Positions 26,414 to 36,654 are shown, numbered from the stretch's first letter. The stretch: DNA of 64,000 nucleotides from MFD04580-c1 sp963702995 (GCA_963702995.1 OY969783.1:6448001-6512000), one strand, 5' to 3'. The notes: a model not told the origin generated them from the letters alone. Made by a program: numbers and translations.

Positions 26414-27932
26414 CTATGGGGCAGCGGGCGCAGGCGTTGTCGGGGAGGGGGCCGGGAGCCCCGGCGCGGCGATGAAGCGCGTGATGGTCTGTCCGTCTTC
26501 GAGCGAGCGAATCCGGACCTCGCCGTCGAACCCGCCGGTTGCGAAGCGGCCGCTCTTTTCGTTGAACGCCAGGCCGTAGACCCAGTCGGAATGATCCGAC
26601 AACGTAAACAGCAGTTCCTTTCCGTTCTGGGAGTAGATGCGCACCTTCCGGTCGGCCGAGCAGACGTAGACCTTGGCGCCGCACACGCCGATCCGGAGCA
26701 CATCGCCGCCGAAATCGGTCAGTTCGATCCCCTTCTTCCCCTCGGCGGCCGTATGGACCTGCACCTTGTGATCGCGGCCGCCGGTCCAGAGCCGCTGCGC
26801 GTCATGAATCCAGCCGACCGCCAGGACGGCCTCGGAGTGGCCCAGGTATGACCCCTCCATCGAGCCGGTCGTCGCGTCGAAAATGCGGGAGGACTTGTCG
26901 CGGCTTGCGGACGCGATCTGCGAACCATCCGGGCTGTAGGCGAGGTCCATGACCCAGTCCGCGTGCTGTTCGATCAGAAGGAGCCGCCGGGCGGAGGCGA
27001 TGTCGTAGACGCGGATGGCGTTATCGGCGCCGCCGGCCGCCAGGCGCGACCCGTCGGGGCTGAAGGCGACCGCCATCATCAGGTCGTTGATCCGATCGAG
27101 CCGCACCGGCGGCCGCTCGCCGGTCGGGTCGAGCAGGCAAGCCTCGCCCACCTTCCCCGGCGTCCCGCTGGCGGCGGCGAGCGACTTCCCATCGGGCGAC
27201 CATGCCAGCGATTGCGTCTGCTGGGCGATGCCGCCGAGTCGCCGCACAAGGCCGCCGTCAGCGACATCCCATATCGTGACCTCGTGATACCCGCCGACGG
27301 CGATCCGCTTCCCGTCCGGGCTGAAGGCAAGGGCGGCCGCCGCGACCGGGGCCGGGTAGACTCTGGGGGCGGCCGGGTACGAACCTTCCCCCGCCAGCGA
27401 GGCCAGCGACGCCGCGGGATCGGGCCCGTCAAAGACAGCGCCCTGGCGGATCCACTGTTCGACCAGCGAGCGGTCGGCCGCCGAAAGGGGCTCGTCCTTC
27501 TTGGGCATCCGTTCGTCGGGGTCGGATGACGCGATGAGCTGAAACAGGTTGCTTTTCTCGGGGTGCCCGGGATCAATCGGGGCCTCGTCACTGGCGCCGG
27601 GCTTACGAAGGGCGGCGAATGTGTCGAGGCGGTATTTGCCTTTCACCTTGTCCAACCCGTGGCAGGCCTGGCAGCGCGCCACCAGCAGCGGCGCCACCTG
27701 TCGGGTGAAGCTGACCGGGGCGTCTTCAGTGGTCGGCCGCGAAGTCGGCGCGCGCGAGGCTGGCTCGAGCGCGAGGCTGGCTCAGCGCGCGAGGCGGGCT
27801 CAGCGCGCGAGGCGGGCTCAGGCGCGAGGCGGGCTCAGTGCCCGCGGCCGACGGGGAGGGCAGGCTGGCGGCGCAAACGATCAGGCCAAGGACGATTGAA
27901 GGGATCGGAAGACTTCGCGAGTGTTCGGTCAT
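26414..27932 (-). CDS. Exported c-type cytochrome domain fused to WD40 repeats, with a frameshifting repeat tract
   Basis: The intact part (from GTG 27697) starts VAPLLVARCQACHGLDKVKG, a PSCyt1-type CxxCH heme domain, then runs through about seven WD40 repeats (LAFSPDGKRIAVGG, AVAFSPDGSRLAAGG, LAYSPDGSQIASASRD). A signal peptide in another frame (MTEHSRSLPIPSIVLGLIVC, start 27932) fits just upstream. The two frames meet across five imperfect 18-bp units encoding EPASRA; two of the units are 17 bases, and their two missing bases exactly account for the shift. Made all 18-base, the gene reads through as about 507 residues. It is likely a periplasmic or outer-surface redox-propeller protein, and may work with the convergent DUF1501 pair. 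Confidence 0.82.
27753..27840 (-). repeat. Five-copy 17/18-bp tandem repeat in the cytochrome-WD40 gene
   Basis: Units begin CGCGAGGC (plus strand) at 27753, 27770, 27788, 27806 and 27823, with lengths 17, 18, 18, 17 and 18. Read on the minus strand each unit encodes EPASR plus one residue when in frame. The 17-base units change the frame. Confidence 0.9.
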
Positions 27933-28043
27933 GATCGCGTTGATGAGATCGAGTGAATTGCCACGTGTCAGCGATGCTCTGGTAGAAATAGCCGATGGCG
28001 TCGATCCTGTTGGCGCACCGCATTGGCATCTCACGAGGTTCGC

Positions 28044-29317
28044 ATGACGCTCTCTCGACTTCTCCAGTGGACGGGCTTGACCCTGCTCGCCGTCCTCGTC
28101 TGGCCGCACCTCGCCGCGGCGGCCGCCCCGGCGGCGAGCGATTGGCCGCGATTTCGGGGGCCGGCGGGGACCGGCGTCTGCGACCAACCCGGCACCCCGT
28201 CTCAATGGAGCGCTGCTTCAGTGCTCTGGAAGGCGCCGTTGAAAGGGAAGGGGCAGTCGTCCCCGGTAATTCTCGGCGACCGGATTTTTCTGACGACCGC
28301 CCTCAACGACGGGCACGATCGGGTTGTCTTCTGCGTTGACCGATCGACCGGCAAGACGATCTGGGAGCAGACGGCATGGACGGGGACGCCCGAACGCATC
28401 CATGACATGAATAGCTGGGCCACGGCGACCTGCTGCACCGACGGCGAGCACGTCTGGGCCTCGTTCGGCATGGCGGGCGTCCATTGCTATACGCTCGACG
28501 GGCAGCACGTCTGGTCGCAGGAGCTCGGCCGCTTCCAGAGCAAGACGCAGCGTGGGACGGCCGCCAGCCCCGTCGTGGTCGGGAACCTGCTGATCTTCAA
28601 TGGCGACAGCGAATCGGACCCGTTCCTGTTCGGCCTGGACAAGCTGACGGGCAAAACGGTATGGAAGACCGATCGGCCGCGGGCGGAAGGGTACAGCACG
28701 CCGATCCTCGTCACCGCGGCGGCGGCCGGCGGCGCCGCGCGACAGGAACTGGTCCTGAACGGCGACCCATACGTCGCCGGCTATGACCCTAGACGGGGAA
28801 ACAGCTCTGGTCGTGCAAGAGTTTTGCCGGTCGGGGCGAGCCAATGCCCGCCGTTGGCAAGGATGCGATCTTCGTTGTGAACGGCCTGCCGGGCGACGTC
28901 TACAGCGTCCGCCTGGGGGGCGAGGGGGATGTGACCAAGTCCCGGATGCTGTGGCACACGCCGCGGAAGAAGGGGCGCGACGGCCCATCGCCGATCGTGG
29001 TTGGCGATTTTCTGCTGGTCTCGAACATGGAGGGCGTCGCCACCTGTTACGACCCCGGGACGGGGAAGGAGTTTTGGAAGAAGCCGCTCAGCGCCGGGGC
29101 GGGCAAGATCACCGCGTCGCCGGTCGCGGCCGACGGGCGAGCTTACTTCCTCTTCGAGAGTGGCCAAACCGTCGTCGTGGAGCCCGGCCCGGAACCGAAG
29201 ATCGTGAGCGAATCGGCTCTGGGCGCAAGTGGAAGCGAAATCTTCCGCGCGTCGATGGCGATCTCGAAGGGGGAGGTCTTCATCCGGTCGGACACGATGC
29301 TCTATTGCATCAAATGA
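28044..29317 (+). CDS. Exported PQQ-like beta-propeller protein (frameshifted)
   Basis: About 425 residues with a signal peptide (LLQWTGLTLLAVLVWPHLAAAA), then DWPRFRGPAGTGV, the usual opening of planctomycete PQQ-repeat propellers. Blades are recognisable by repeats such as VVFCVDRSTGKTIWEQ, FGLDKLTGKTVWKT, TCYDPGTGKEFWKK. The frame changes near 28787: CCCTAGACGGGG should probably read CCCTAAGACGGGG, giving DPKTGKQLWSCKSFAG. Related proteins are scaffolds or quinoprotein-like enzymes, and no heme motif is present. Start 28044 is preceded by GAGG; an in-frame ATG at 28023 is less likely. It diverges from the cytochrome-WD40 gene across 111 bases that must hold both promoters. Confidence 0.85.
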
Positions 29318-29355
29318 ACCTGTGGGAATGAAGCGGTCGCGGCGTTCGAGGGCCG

Positions 29356-30538
29356 TCAGCTCGCCTTGGAGGCCGCGGGGTTGGCCTGGGCGCGATACTG
29401 CCCGGGGGTCTGGCCTGTCTCGCGTTTGAAGACGACGCTCAGGTACTCCGGGTGCGAATACCCGGCGAGGCCGGCGATTTCGACGAGGGAGAGATCCGAC
29501 TCGGCCAGGAGCTGCTTGACCCGCTTGATCTGGACCGCCCGGATCTCCGCCTGGGGAGAGCGGCCCAGGTACTTGCGGAATCGCCTCTCCAGCAGGCTTC
29601 GGGAGAGTGGGGCGTGGCGAAGGACGTCCTTCATTGAACACCCGAGGCAGGCCCGTTCGCGGATGAAGCGAACCACGGCCGCCACGTCCGGGTCGTCGAT
29701 CGCCAGAACGTCGGTCGATTGACGCGTCGTGACGCCGACGGGGGCCAGCAGCAGGGGCTCAGTAGCCGCCGTCCCGCCCGCCATGAGCCGGGCGAGCATC
29801 GACGCCGCCTCGTATCCGACCCGTTCGGCATTGGGCACAACGGAAGAGAGCGGCGGATCGCATAGGTTGCAGAGGACGGCGTCGTCATCGACTCCGACGA
29901 CGGCCGCCTGCTCCGGCACGGCCAGGTCGATCCGCTGGCAGGCGTCCAGAACGTGCTGGCCGCGCATGTCGTTGCAGGCCATCACGCCGATCGGCTTGGG
30001 GAGCGAGGCGAGCCAGGCGGCGATCTTTCCCTGCTCGGCCTCCCAGGGATGGGCGCTGGGGCCGGTCCAGGAGGATTCACGGATGAAGACCCCGTCCCGT
30101 CGATGTCCGAGGGAGGCGAGCCGCGCGACAAACCCATCGCGGCGGCCGACGGACCAGGCCTGGTCGTTGAAGCCGCAAAAGGCAAAGCGGGTGAAGCCGC
30201 GATCCAGCAGATGATCGGCGGCCGCCGCCCCGATGGCGCGATGGTCGGATTCGATTCGCGGTACGCCGGCGACGGCGAACTGGTCATTGAGATCGACCAC
30301 CGGCACGCCGGCCTTGGCGAGTGCGGCCGCCAGTTGCGGGCTGGTCTTCCGGCAGATCACCCCATCCCCACGCCAGTCCCGCAGCCACGGCGGCGGAGAA
30401 GTCCATAGTTCCCGCTGCTCAAGGAAGACCGACCAGGGTTGTCGCTCGCGCAGGTACGCGCGTAACCCCTTGCAGCACCTGACGCCCGTAATGAATCGAG
30501 GTCTCGACGATCAGAGCGACATGCGGACGCTTGGCCAT
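29356..30538 (-). CDS. XylR-type AraC-family regulator with LacI-like sensor domain (frameshifted)
   Basis: About 393 residues after repair. The N-terminus (MAKRPHVALIVETSIHYGRQ, from 30538) and the PBP/LacI-like domain (ESDHRAIGAAAADHLLDRGF, GVMACNDMRGQHVLDACQ, VVGVDDDAVLCNL) form a sugar-sensing module. The C-terminal AraC HTH domain is complete (SLVEIAGLAGYSHPEYLSVVFKRETGQTPGQYR). This layout is that of XylR, which activates catabolic genes on binding a sugar. The frame changes near 30455-30466 after GVTR, within TACGCGCG. Its target is unknown; the nearest genes are the propeller (convergent) and an orphan lipoprotein upstream. Carbohydrate control would suit a region rich in sulfatases. 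Confidence 0.88.
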
Positions 30539-30588
30539 GCGCCCTCACTATCGCGACCCGCCCCCTCCCGGGCAATCGCGGCGGGCAA

Positions 30589-30609
30589 AAAAGGGGAGTC
30601 TCCCCTTTC
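30589..30609 (-). terminator. Terminator of the orphan lipoprotein gene (minus strand)
   Basis: On the minus strand AAAGGGGAG-A-CTCCCCTTT is followed by TTT and GCCC, a nine-base stem with a minimal loop and a T run. It lies about 20 bases beyond the lipoprotein gene's stop at 30629. Its GGGGAGTCTCCCCTTTCT core also occurs at 13113. Confidence 0.7.
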
Positions 30610-30628
30610 TGGGCGGCTCGCCTCGTTT

Positions 30629-32230
30629 TCAACGGTAGAAATCGACCCAGTCCAGCCTCAGCGTGTCCTCGACGGGTGGCAACAACACCTTGGGCACCGT
30701 CAACTCAAACCATCCGCCCTCGCCCGGCAGCCCGGCGACCGGCTGACCGCGTGCGTCCACCGCGCGCACGTCCGTCCAACCTGGGTCGCCCGGGGTCAGT
30801 TGCGGCCCCTCGCCCTCGCCCCTGCCTGCAAGGTGCAGCAGCCTTGTGTTGCCGCCGTGGCTCAGCACCGATATACCCAGGGCCGCACCGCCGCCACTCA
30901 GCCGTAACGACTCGAGCCCTCTCAAGTGAATCCGCAAGATCAGCTCGTCCGGCCAGCGGCCGCCCCCGCGCTCGACCGTCGCCGCGCCGATCCCGCTGGG
31001 GCTGGTGACGCTCAGGATCGTCCCGCCCCCCTCGGCGGCGACCTTGATCGCGTCCTCCCTGTTCCGGCACCTGACGCCGAGGGGGCGTCCGTCCGGTGCG
31101 ACAAGGCCTTCAACGACCTCCACGACCAGCCCCCTGGTCGTTACCTTCCCGGTCCAGAACGGCGCCTCCTTGGGGTTGATGGCGTGCTGGGCGGGTCGGT
31201 CGAGGACGGGCTTGAGCGCTTCTTCGTTGCTCGTGTACACCAGGCGCACCGTGTACTTGCCCGGCTTCACGTCGTCGAAGCGCCATTCCCCGCCCGCGCC
31301 GTCCGGCCCGCTGAGGCGAAGGCCCTTGCCGTCCTGCGGCCAGCGAAGAACGGCGTTGCGGTACAGCGTGCGGCCCTCGCGAGCTTGAAGAACCAGCGGC
31401 TCGGGGACCCTCGTCGCGTCCCGCGCGTGGATGCACGACAGTTCTTTCCCGAGCGAATCTTCCAGGACCACTTGAACGGTGTCGAAGGTGTTGATCTGCA
31501 TCCACCGTCCGCCGACGTTGGAGACCTTCAGGCCGAGGTGGACTTCCGATTCGGCCCCGGGCGCCGGGACGGCCCACCGTGTCTTGGTGAGGGCCGTAAA
31601 TTCCGCCCCGTTCTCCTTTAACGCTTCGCTCGCCTGAACGCCGCTGGGGTCGTCCTTGTCAAGGATTTCGACCTCGACGGGTCCGACGTTGATGTCGCCC
31701 CGGAACGAAAGTTGCGCACCTTCACGCCCGGCGTCCCTCTTGAGGTTGATGCCGAGCCAAAGCTGGTAGCGCCCCGGCCGCAGCGAATCCGTCGCGGGGA
31801 TCGGCATGTTCAAAATCAGTTCAGACTCGTACCGGAATGGGAAGCGGTTGGTCCCCCATTCGGTCGAGACGTCCACCGATTCGCCGGGCATCAGAATCCG
31901 CGGCTGGTGGATCGGGCCCGGCTCGTCCGACTCATCTTGCAGCCGCCAGGGCATCTTGCTGGTCACTTCTTCAAGCCGCACGACCCAGTGTTGGAACACG
32001 TCCGCATCTTGCAGCGACACGGGCTTGTCGGAGACGTTCTTGAACCGCACGGTGAACCGGATCGCGTCGTTCCGGGCGAATGCCGTCTTGTGACCGATCA
32101 TCGATACCTGAAGCCCGTCTTTCTCGACGAGCCCCGAGGCGAAGGCGGGCCGGGTCATCGGTTCGGCACCGCCAGCGAGGGGAGTGAGGCATCCGGCCAC
32201 CGCGACGACGATAAGCAGCCGCAAATTCAT
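30629..32230 (-). CDS. Predicted lipoprotein of unknown function
   Basis: A 533-residue protein starting MNLRLLIVVAVAGCLTPL, with AVAGC as a credible lipobox (Cys 14). I do not recognise the family. Residues about 35-180 (IRFTVRFKNVSDKPVSL, MPGESVDVSTEWGTNRFPF, LRPGRYQLWLGI) look like an Ig-like fold of the kind seen in BsuPI-type or DUF-type periplasmic proteins, and a similar pattern repeats at about 210-330 (VKPGKYTVRLVYTSNEEALKP). The C-terminal part has a degenerate beta-rich domain ending in DTLRLDWVDFYR. AAGGAG lies seven bases before the start at 32230, favouring it over 32278. It is transcribed alone, with a terminator downstream and a 345-base divergent gap upstream. Confidence 0.65.
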   Translation of the reverse strand: MNLRLLIVVAVAGCLTPLAGGAEPMTRPAFASGLVEKDGLQVSMIGHKTAFARNDAIRFTVRFKNVSDKPVSLQDADVFQHWVVRLEEVTSKMPWRLQDESDEPGPIHQPRILMPGESVDVSTEWGTNRFPFRYESELILNMPIPATDSLRPGRYQLWLGINLKRDAGREGAQLSFRGDINVGPVEVEILDKDDPSGVQASEALKENGAEFTALTKTRWAVPAPGAESEVHLGLKVSNVGGRWMQINTFDTVQVVLEDSLGKELSCIHARDATRVPEPLVLQAREGRTLYRNAVLRWPQDGKGLRLSGPDGAGGEWRFDDVKPGKYTVRLVYTSNEEALKPVLDRPAQHAINPKEAPFWTGKVTTRGLVVEVVEGLVAPDGRPLGVRCRNREDAIKVAAEGGGTILSVTSPSGIGAATVERGGGRWPDELILRIHLRGLESLRLSGGGAALGISVLSHGGNTRLLHLAGRGEGEGPQLTPGDPGWTDVRAVDARGQPVAGLPGEGGWFELTVPKVLLPPVEDTLRLDWVDFYR

Positions 32231-32575
32231 GATTTGCTCCTTACCGCCCCTCAAGCGTTGCAAGGCCCCGTGGTTCATCGGTCGATGGTGTCATATTAAC
32301 GCCAAGCCAACTCATTGGGTGCGGGGAAGCTCAGTCGGATACGCAGGAGTTCGCGTTGGGCGCACGGCGACTGCGAGTGCTCCGGCCAGATGTTCCTCGC
32401 GGCCGCGGCAAGCCGGCGCCACACCTTCAACCCTCGCCACCCCGGTGCCGCTTGATCGACCGGCCTGATCCTGCCGACAGAAATGACGTTTCGCTCGATG
32501 GTTAGGCGGTTTCCGTTTGGCCGCGACTGCGGCCGTCCCATTCAACGGGTTCGCGCTCCGGCCATATGGATAGGT
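32231..32575. other. Gap between the divergent lipoprotein and DUF1592 genes
   Basis: No gene or RNA was recognised. The region should contain divergent promoters, with an AT-richer patch TCATATTAACGCC near 32291. The true 5' end of the DUF1592-family gene may reach into it, because that gene's N-terminus is broken by frameshifts. Confidence 0.4.
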
Positions 32576-34950
32576 ATGGACAGGGTCGTCATCGAAGGTT
32601 GCGGATTTCAGACCCGCGCATCTGCCTGGTTCGGGCCGATTCTTGCGCGGCGCGATGGTCGCGTTAGCGTTGGTCGGCGCAGCGGACGGCCTTCGGTGAT
32701 GAGCAGCGGAGCGGCCAGGTCATCTACCGCGAAGAGTGCGCGCGGTGCCATGGGCCGGCGGGGGAGGGGACCAAGAAGACGACCCATCCGCTCGTGGGGG
32801 AAAAATCGGCCGCCCAGCTTGCGGCGATCATCGGGCGGACCATGCCGGATGATGACCCTGGGTCCTGCACGGCGGCCGAGAATAAAAGCGTCGCGGCGTA
32901 TATCCATGACACGTTTTATTCCCCGGACTGCGCAGGCTCGCCTTCATCCGCAACGGATCGTCTTTTCGCACGTTACCGTCACCCAGTACCGCAGTTGCGT
33001 GGCCGATCTGATCGGCGCTTTTCGCACAGCGGGAAAGGTTGATTCCCGGCAGGGGCTCCGGGGGGAATATTTCAATTCCAAGGACACCCGCGACGACAGG
33101 CGGCTCATCGATCGGATCGACCCCGAGGTCAACTTTGATTTCGGCACCGACGGGCCGAGGCGCGCCGGAAGGGACGACGTTCAACCCGAACCAGTTCAGC
33201 GCCCAGTGGCAGGGGTCGGTTCTGGCGACCGAGACCGGCGACTACGAATTCGTCGTTCGGACGGAGCACTCCCTGCGGCTGTGGGTCAATGACACGAAGA
33301 AGCCGGTCGTGGACGCGGCGGTGAAGTCGGGTGACGACACGGAGTATCGGGCGTCGATTTTCCTGATTGCCGGGCGGTACTACCCGATTCGACTCGAGAT
33401 CGCCAAAGGGCGGGGCCTGAAGGCGAAGGCGAAGCAACAGCCGACCCCGACGAAGGCATCGGTCGCCCTCCTGTGGAAGCGGCCGCACCGGCCGGCGGAT
33501 GAGCTGATCCCGTCGCGATTCCTCTCTCCCTCTCCGGCGGCCGAGGTCGCGGTCCTTCAGACGCCCTTCCCACCCGATGACCGAAGCTACGGCTGGGAAC
33601 GCGGGACGTCCGTCTCGAAGGAATGGGTCGCCGCGACCACCGACGCGGCGATGGATGTCGCCGGTTACGTGACCGACCACCTCACGGAATTGTCGGGCGC
33701 ACAGGACGGCTCGAACGATCGGGACGCGAAGCTGCGAAACTTCTGCAAGGCCTTCGCCGAACGCGCATTCCGGCGGCCGCTGGCGGAGGCGGAGTCGAAG
33801 CGGCTCATCGACCGGGGGTTCGACGGCGTCGAGCCGGACCTCGGAGTGAAGCGCGTCGTCATGCGGGTGATGCTGTCGCCCGGGTTCCTCTACCCGAGCG
33901 AGAACGAGGGCCCCGACGGTTACGCGGTCGCCTCGCGACTGGCACTGGGGCTCTGGGATTCCCTGCCCGACAAGGCGCTGCTCGCCGCGGCGGCCGACGG
34001 GAAGCTCTCAAACCGCGAGCAGATCGCCCGCCAGGCCGAGCGGATGCTCGACGACCCCCGTGCCCGGCTGAAAGTTCGTCAGTTCCTGCTCGCGTGGCTG
34101 CGGGTCGATCAGGCCCCGGAACTGGTGAAGGACAAGAAGAAGTTCCCCGACTTTGATCCGTCCATCGCATGCGACCTGCGGACGAGCCTGGAGCTTTCGC
34201 TGGATGACGTCGTTGGCGGCGAAAAGTCGGACTTTCGTCAGTTGCTGTTGAATGACGAGGTGTTCCTGAACGGCCGCCTGGCGAAGTTTTACGGGGTGGA
34301 CCTGCCGGAGGCGTCCGACTTTACGAAGGTGAAGCTGGAGCCCGACCAGCGGGCCGGCGTGCTGACGCACCCGTACATGCTGACGACGTTCGCCTATCCG
34401 GGTGAGAGCTCGCCCATCCATCGAGGCGTCTTCATCATTCGCGGGATTCTGGGCGTCACGCTGCGGCCGCCGGCGAACGCCTCGTTCACGCCCTTCTCCG
34501 CCGAGCAGCACCCCGGGCTCACCACGCGGGAGCGGATCGCACTGCAGACCAACGTGCAGTCGTGCAGCGACTGCCATTCGGCGATCAACCCGCTGGGCTT
34601 CGCGCTGGAGGGTTTTGACGCGGTCGGCCGCCGTCGCGAGATGGAGAACAACAAGAAGATAGACGTCAGCGGCTCGTACGAAACCCGTTCGGGCGAGGTC
34701 GCGAAGTTCACCGGCGCAGCGCGAGATGTCGGCCCTCCTGGCCGACAGCGAAGAAACGCACGATGCGTTCGCCCAGCAGATGTTCCAGCAGGTGACCAAG
34801 CAGCCGGTTCGGGCTTACGGCATGGAGACGCCGGCGCACCTTCGGCGGACTTTCACCGAGTCGGGCTATAACATTCGTAAGTTGCTCGTCGAGATCGCCG
34901 TGATCGCTTCCCAGCCGCGGAAGGCGCGGGTGGCAGACGCGGAGGGATGA
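32576..34950 (+). CDS. PSCyt/PA14-like/DUF1592-DUF1588-DUF1585 protein, pair 1 (several frameshifts)
   Basis: About 790 residues, but at least five frame changes occur, four of them before 33170. Pieces in order: a hydrophobic MVALALVGAA stretch (32655), a heme motif in GQVIYREECARCHGPAGEG (about 32715-32760), then ARLHPQRIVFSHVTVTQYR and LRGEYFNSKDTRDD, a PA14-like sugar-binding region, then in a long intact frame the DUF1592/DUF1588 domains (CKAFAERAFRRPL, RQFLLAWLRVDQAPEL, FLNGRLAKFYGVDL) with a second CxxCH in SCSDCHSAINPLGFALEG. A last break near 34720 leads to the DUF1585 end (QQVTKQPVRAYG). The start at 32576 is a guess. With so many breaks in the first 600 bases, genuine decay is possible. 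Its DUF1552 partner follows. Confidence 0.78.
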
Positions 34951-34954
34951 GGCG

Positions 34955-35034
34955 CGAAGGCTGAAGGATGAAGGTGAAGGATGAAATGAGCTTCTTCTGT
35001 CCTTCATCCTTCACGTTCATCCTTCATCCTTCTG
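34955..35034. repeat. Heptamer repeat arranged as an inverted pair (locus 2)
   Basis: GAAGGCTGAAGGATGAAGG-type units (34955-34989) face CCTTCATCCTTCACGTTCATCC-type units (34993-35034). Period about seven; the two halves can form a long imperfect hairpin. It lies between the stop of the DUF1592 gene and the start of the DUF1552 gene. Confidence 0.85.
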
Positions 35035-35071
35035 TACCTCGCGCCCTTGCGGGTTGATTGGAGATTTCCCG

Positions 35072-36379
35072 ATGTTCCGTACACGACGCCAGTTCATTCG
35101 CGATCTCGGTCTGAGTGCCGCCGCACTCCCGTTCGTCCTCAACTTGCCGGGCATGGCCTTCGCCAATCAGCAGAAGCGGAAGCAGCGGATCATCTTCATG
35201 TTCAGCCCGAACGGCGTCGTCCGCAAAGACTTCTGGCCGGACGCCGAGGGCTCGGACTTTGAGCTGAAGGAGATCCTCTCCCCGCTCAAGCCTTACCAGG
35301 ACAAGCTGCTTCTTCTCAACGGGCTCTGCGACAAGATTCGCGGCGACGGCGACGGCCACATGCGCGGGATGGGGTGCCTGCTCACCGGGATCGAGCTGTT
35401 CCCCGGGAACATCCAGGGCGGCTCGGACACGCCGGCCGGATGGTCGCGCGGCATTTCGGTCGATCAGGAGCTGAAGAACTTCCTTCAGAAGGACGCCGCG
35501 ACCCGCACGCGCTTCGGCTCGCTCGAGTTCGGGGTGATGGTCCCCGACCGGGCCGACACCTGGACGCGCTGGAGCTACAGCGGCCCGAATCGCCCGATCG
35601 CTCCCATTGATGACCCGCAGCAGATGTTCTCAAAGCTGTACGGCCGGGCGAAAGATCAGGATGCCCTGAAAAGCGTCCTGGATGACGTGAAGGACGATCT
35701 CAACAAGGTGGGCCGGGCGGTCGGCTCGGAAGACCGCCGACTGATCGACGAGCACGCGAACTTCGTCCGCGAAATGGAAGAAGAGCTCCGCCAGGCCCGC
35801 GATGCCGCGTCCCACCCCGTCCCCGTGCTGGAGCCGGGCGTCCGCAAGGACAACGATCACATCCCGCAGATCAGCAAGACCCAGATCGACCTGATGGTGA
35901 ACGCCTTCGCGGCCGACTTCACCCGCGTCGCCTCGCTCCAATACACCAACTCGGTCGGCAACGCCCGAATGCGATGGCTCGGCATCGACGACGCCCACCA
36001 CGCCCTCTCTCACGAGCCCAACGACAAGGCGGCCGCCCAGGAAAAGCTCGTCAAGATCGACAAGTGGTTCTGCGAGCAGGTCGTCTACATGGCCAAGCGC
36101 CTCGCCGAAACCCCCGAGCCGGGCGGCGACGGCAGCCTGCTGGACAACACCCTGATCGTCTGGACGAACGAACTGGGCGAAGGCAACAGCCACTCGCTGG
36201 ACAACATCCCCTTCGTCCTCCTCGGCGGCGGACTGGACTTCAAGATGGGGCAGTCGGTCAAGTACACGAAGATCGCCCACAACCGGCTGCTGCTGGCGCT
36301 GGCGCACGGGTTCGGCCACAACATCGACACGTTCGGCAACCCGAACTTCTGCGGCGACGGGCCATTGTCGCTGACGTGA
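35072..36379 (+). CDS. Tat-exported DUF1552 protein, pair 1
   Basis: An intact protein of 435 residues. The N-terminus TRRQFIRDLGLSAAALPFVL is a twin-arginine signal. The mature part shows the DUF1552 pattern: RIIFMFSPNGVVRKDFWP, LLLLNGLCDKIRGDGDGHM, a central GRAVGSEDRRLIDEHANFVREME segment, then IVWTNELGEGNSHSLDNIPF. The family is common in planctomycetes next to DUF1592-type cytochrome proteins; its activity is not known. It lies 121 bases after its partner with a heptamer hairpin in between. ATG 35072 is preceded by GGAGATTTCCCG. No break is present, in contrast to the partner gene. Confidence 0.9.
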   Translation: MFRTRRQFIRDLGLSAAALPFVLNLPGMAFANQQKRKQRIIFMFSPNGVVRKDFWPDAEGSDFELKEILSPLKPYQDKLLLLNGLCDKIRGDGDGHMRGMGCLLTGIELFPGNIQGGSDTPAGWSRGISVDQELKNFLQKDAATRTRFGSLEFGVMVPDRADTWTRWSYSGPNRPIAPIDDPQQMFSKLYGRAKDQDALKSVLDDVKDDLNKVGRAVGSEDRRLIDEHANFVREMEEELRQARDAASHPVPVLEPGVRKDNDHIPQISKTQIDLMVNAFAADFTRVASLQYTNSVGNARMRWLGIDDAHHALSHEPNDKAAAQEKLVKIDKWFCEQVVYMAKRLAETPEPGGDGSLLDNTLIVWTNELGEGNSHSLDNIPFVLLGGGLDFKMGQSVKYTKIAHNRLLLALAHGFGHNIDTFGNPNFCGDGPLSLT

Positions 36380-36411
36380 GCGAGGAAGTGCTACGGCGGC
36401 GGCGGGCGGAC

Positions 36412-36503
36412 GGCACACGGAGTGTGCCTGCCACCTTGCGACGTTCGTTGGGTCATGCCATATCTCAAGTCAGGCCGGATGTAGCAGGCACACTCCGTGT
36501 GCC
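36412..36503. repeat. Perfect 20-bp inverted repeat built from self-complementary arms
   Basis: GGCACACGGAGTGTGCCTGC (36412-36431) and its exact reverse complement (36484-36503) are 52 bases apart. Each arm is itself a hairpin (GGCACAC-GGA-GTGTGCC). It starts 32 bases after the DUF1552 stop codon, in the 275-base gap before the next DUF1587 gene. Confidence 0.85.
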
Positions 36504-36654
36504 ATTAAGCCTTGGCGGAAGCACGCGCGGCGCCTCGCCAGTGGCGCCCAGTTGGCCAACTGGATCGCCTCGTCGATCACGCCGATCGAGTTCCGACTAA
36601 ACAAATCGTCGCCTTGACTCGTAACAGGTGTATCCCACAAACAGGCTACGCCCG

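Noticed and set aside
27753..27840. 17/18-bp repeat as a CRISPR array or iteron origin
   Set aside because: Units abut without spacers and encode a repeated peptide inside a gene; no replication gene is nearby.
30357..30632. Separate small gene upstream of the XylR-type regulator
   Set aside because: This stretch is the regulator's own N-terminus displaced by a frameshift near 30460.
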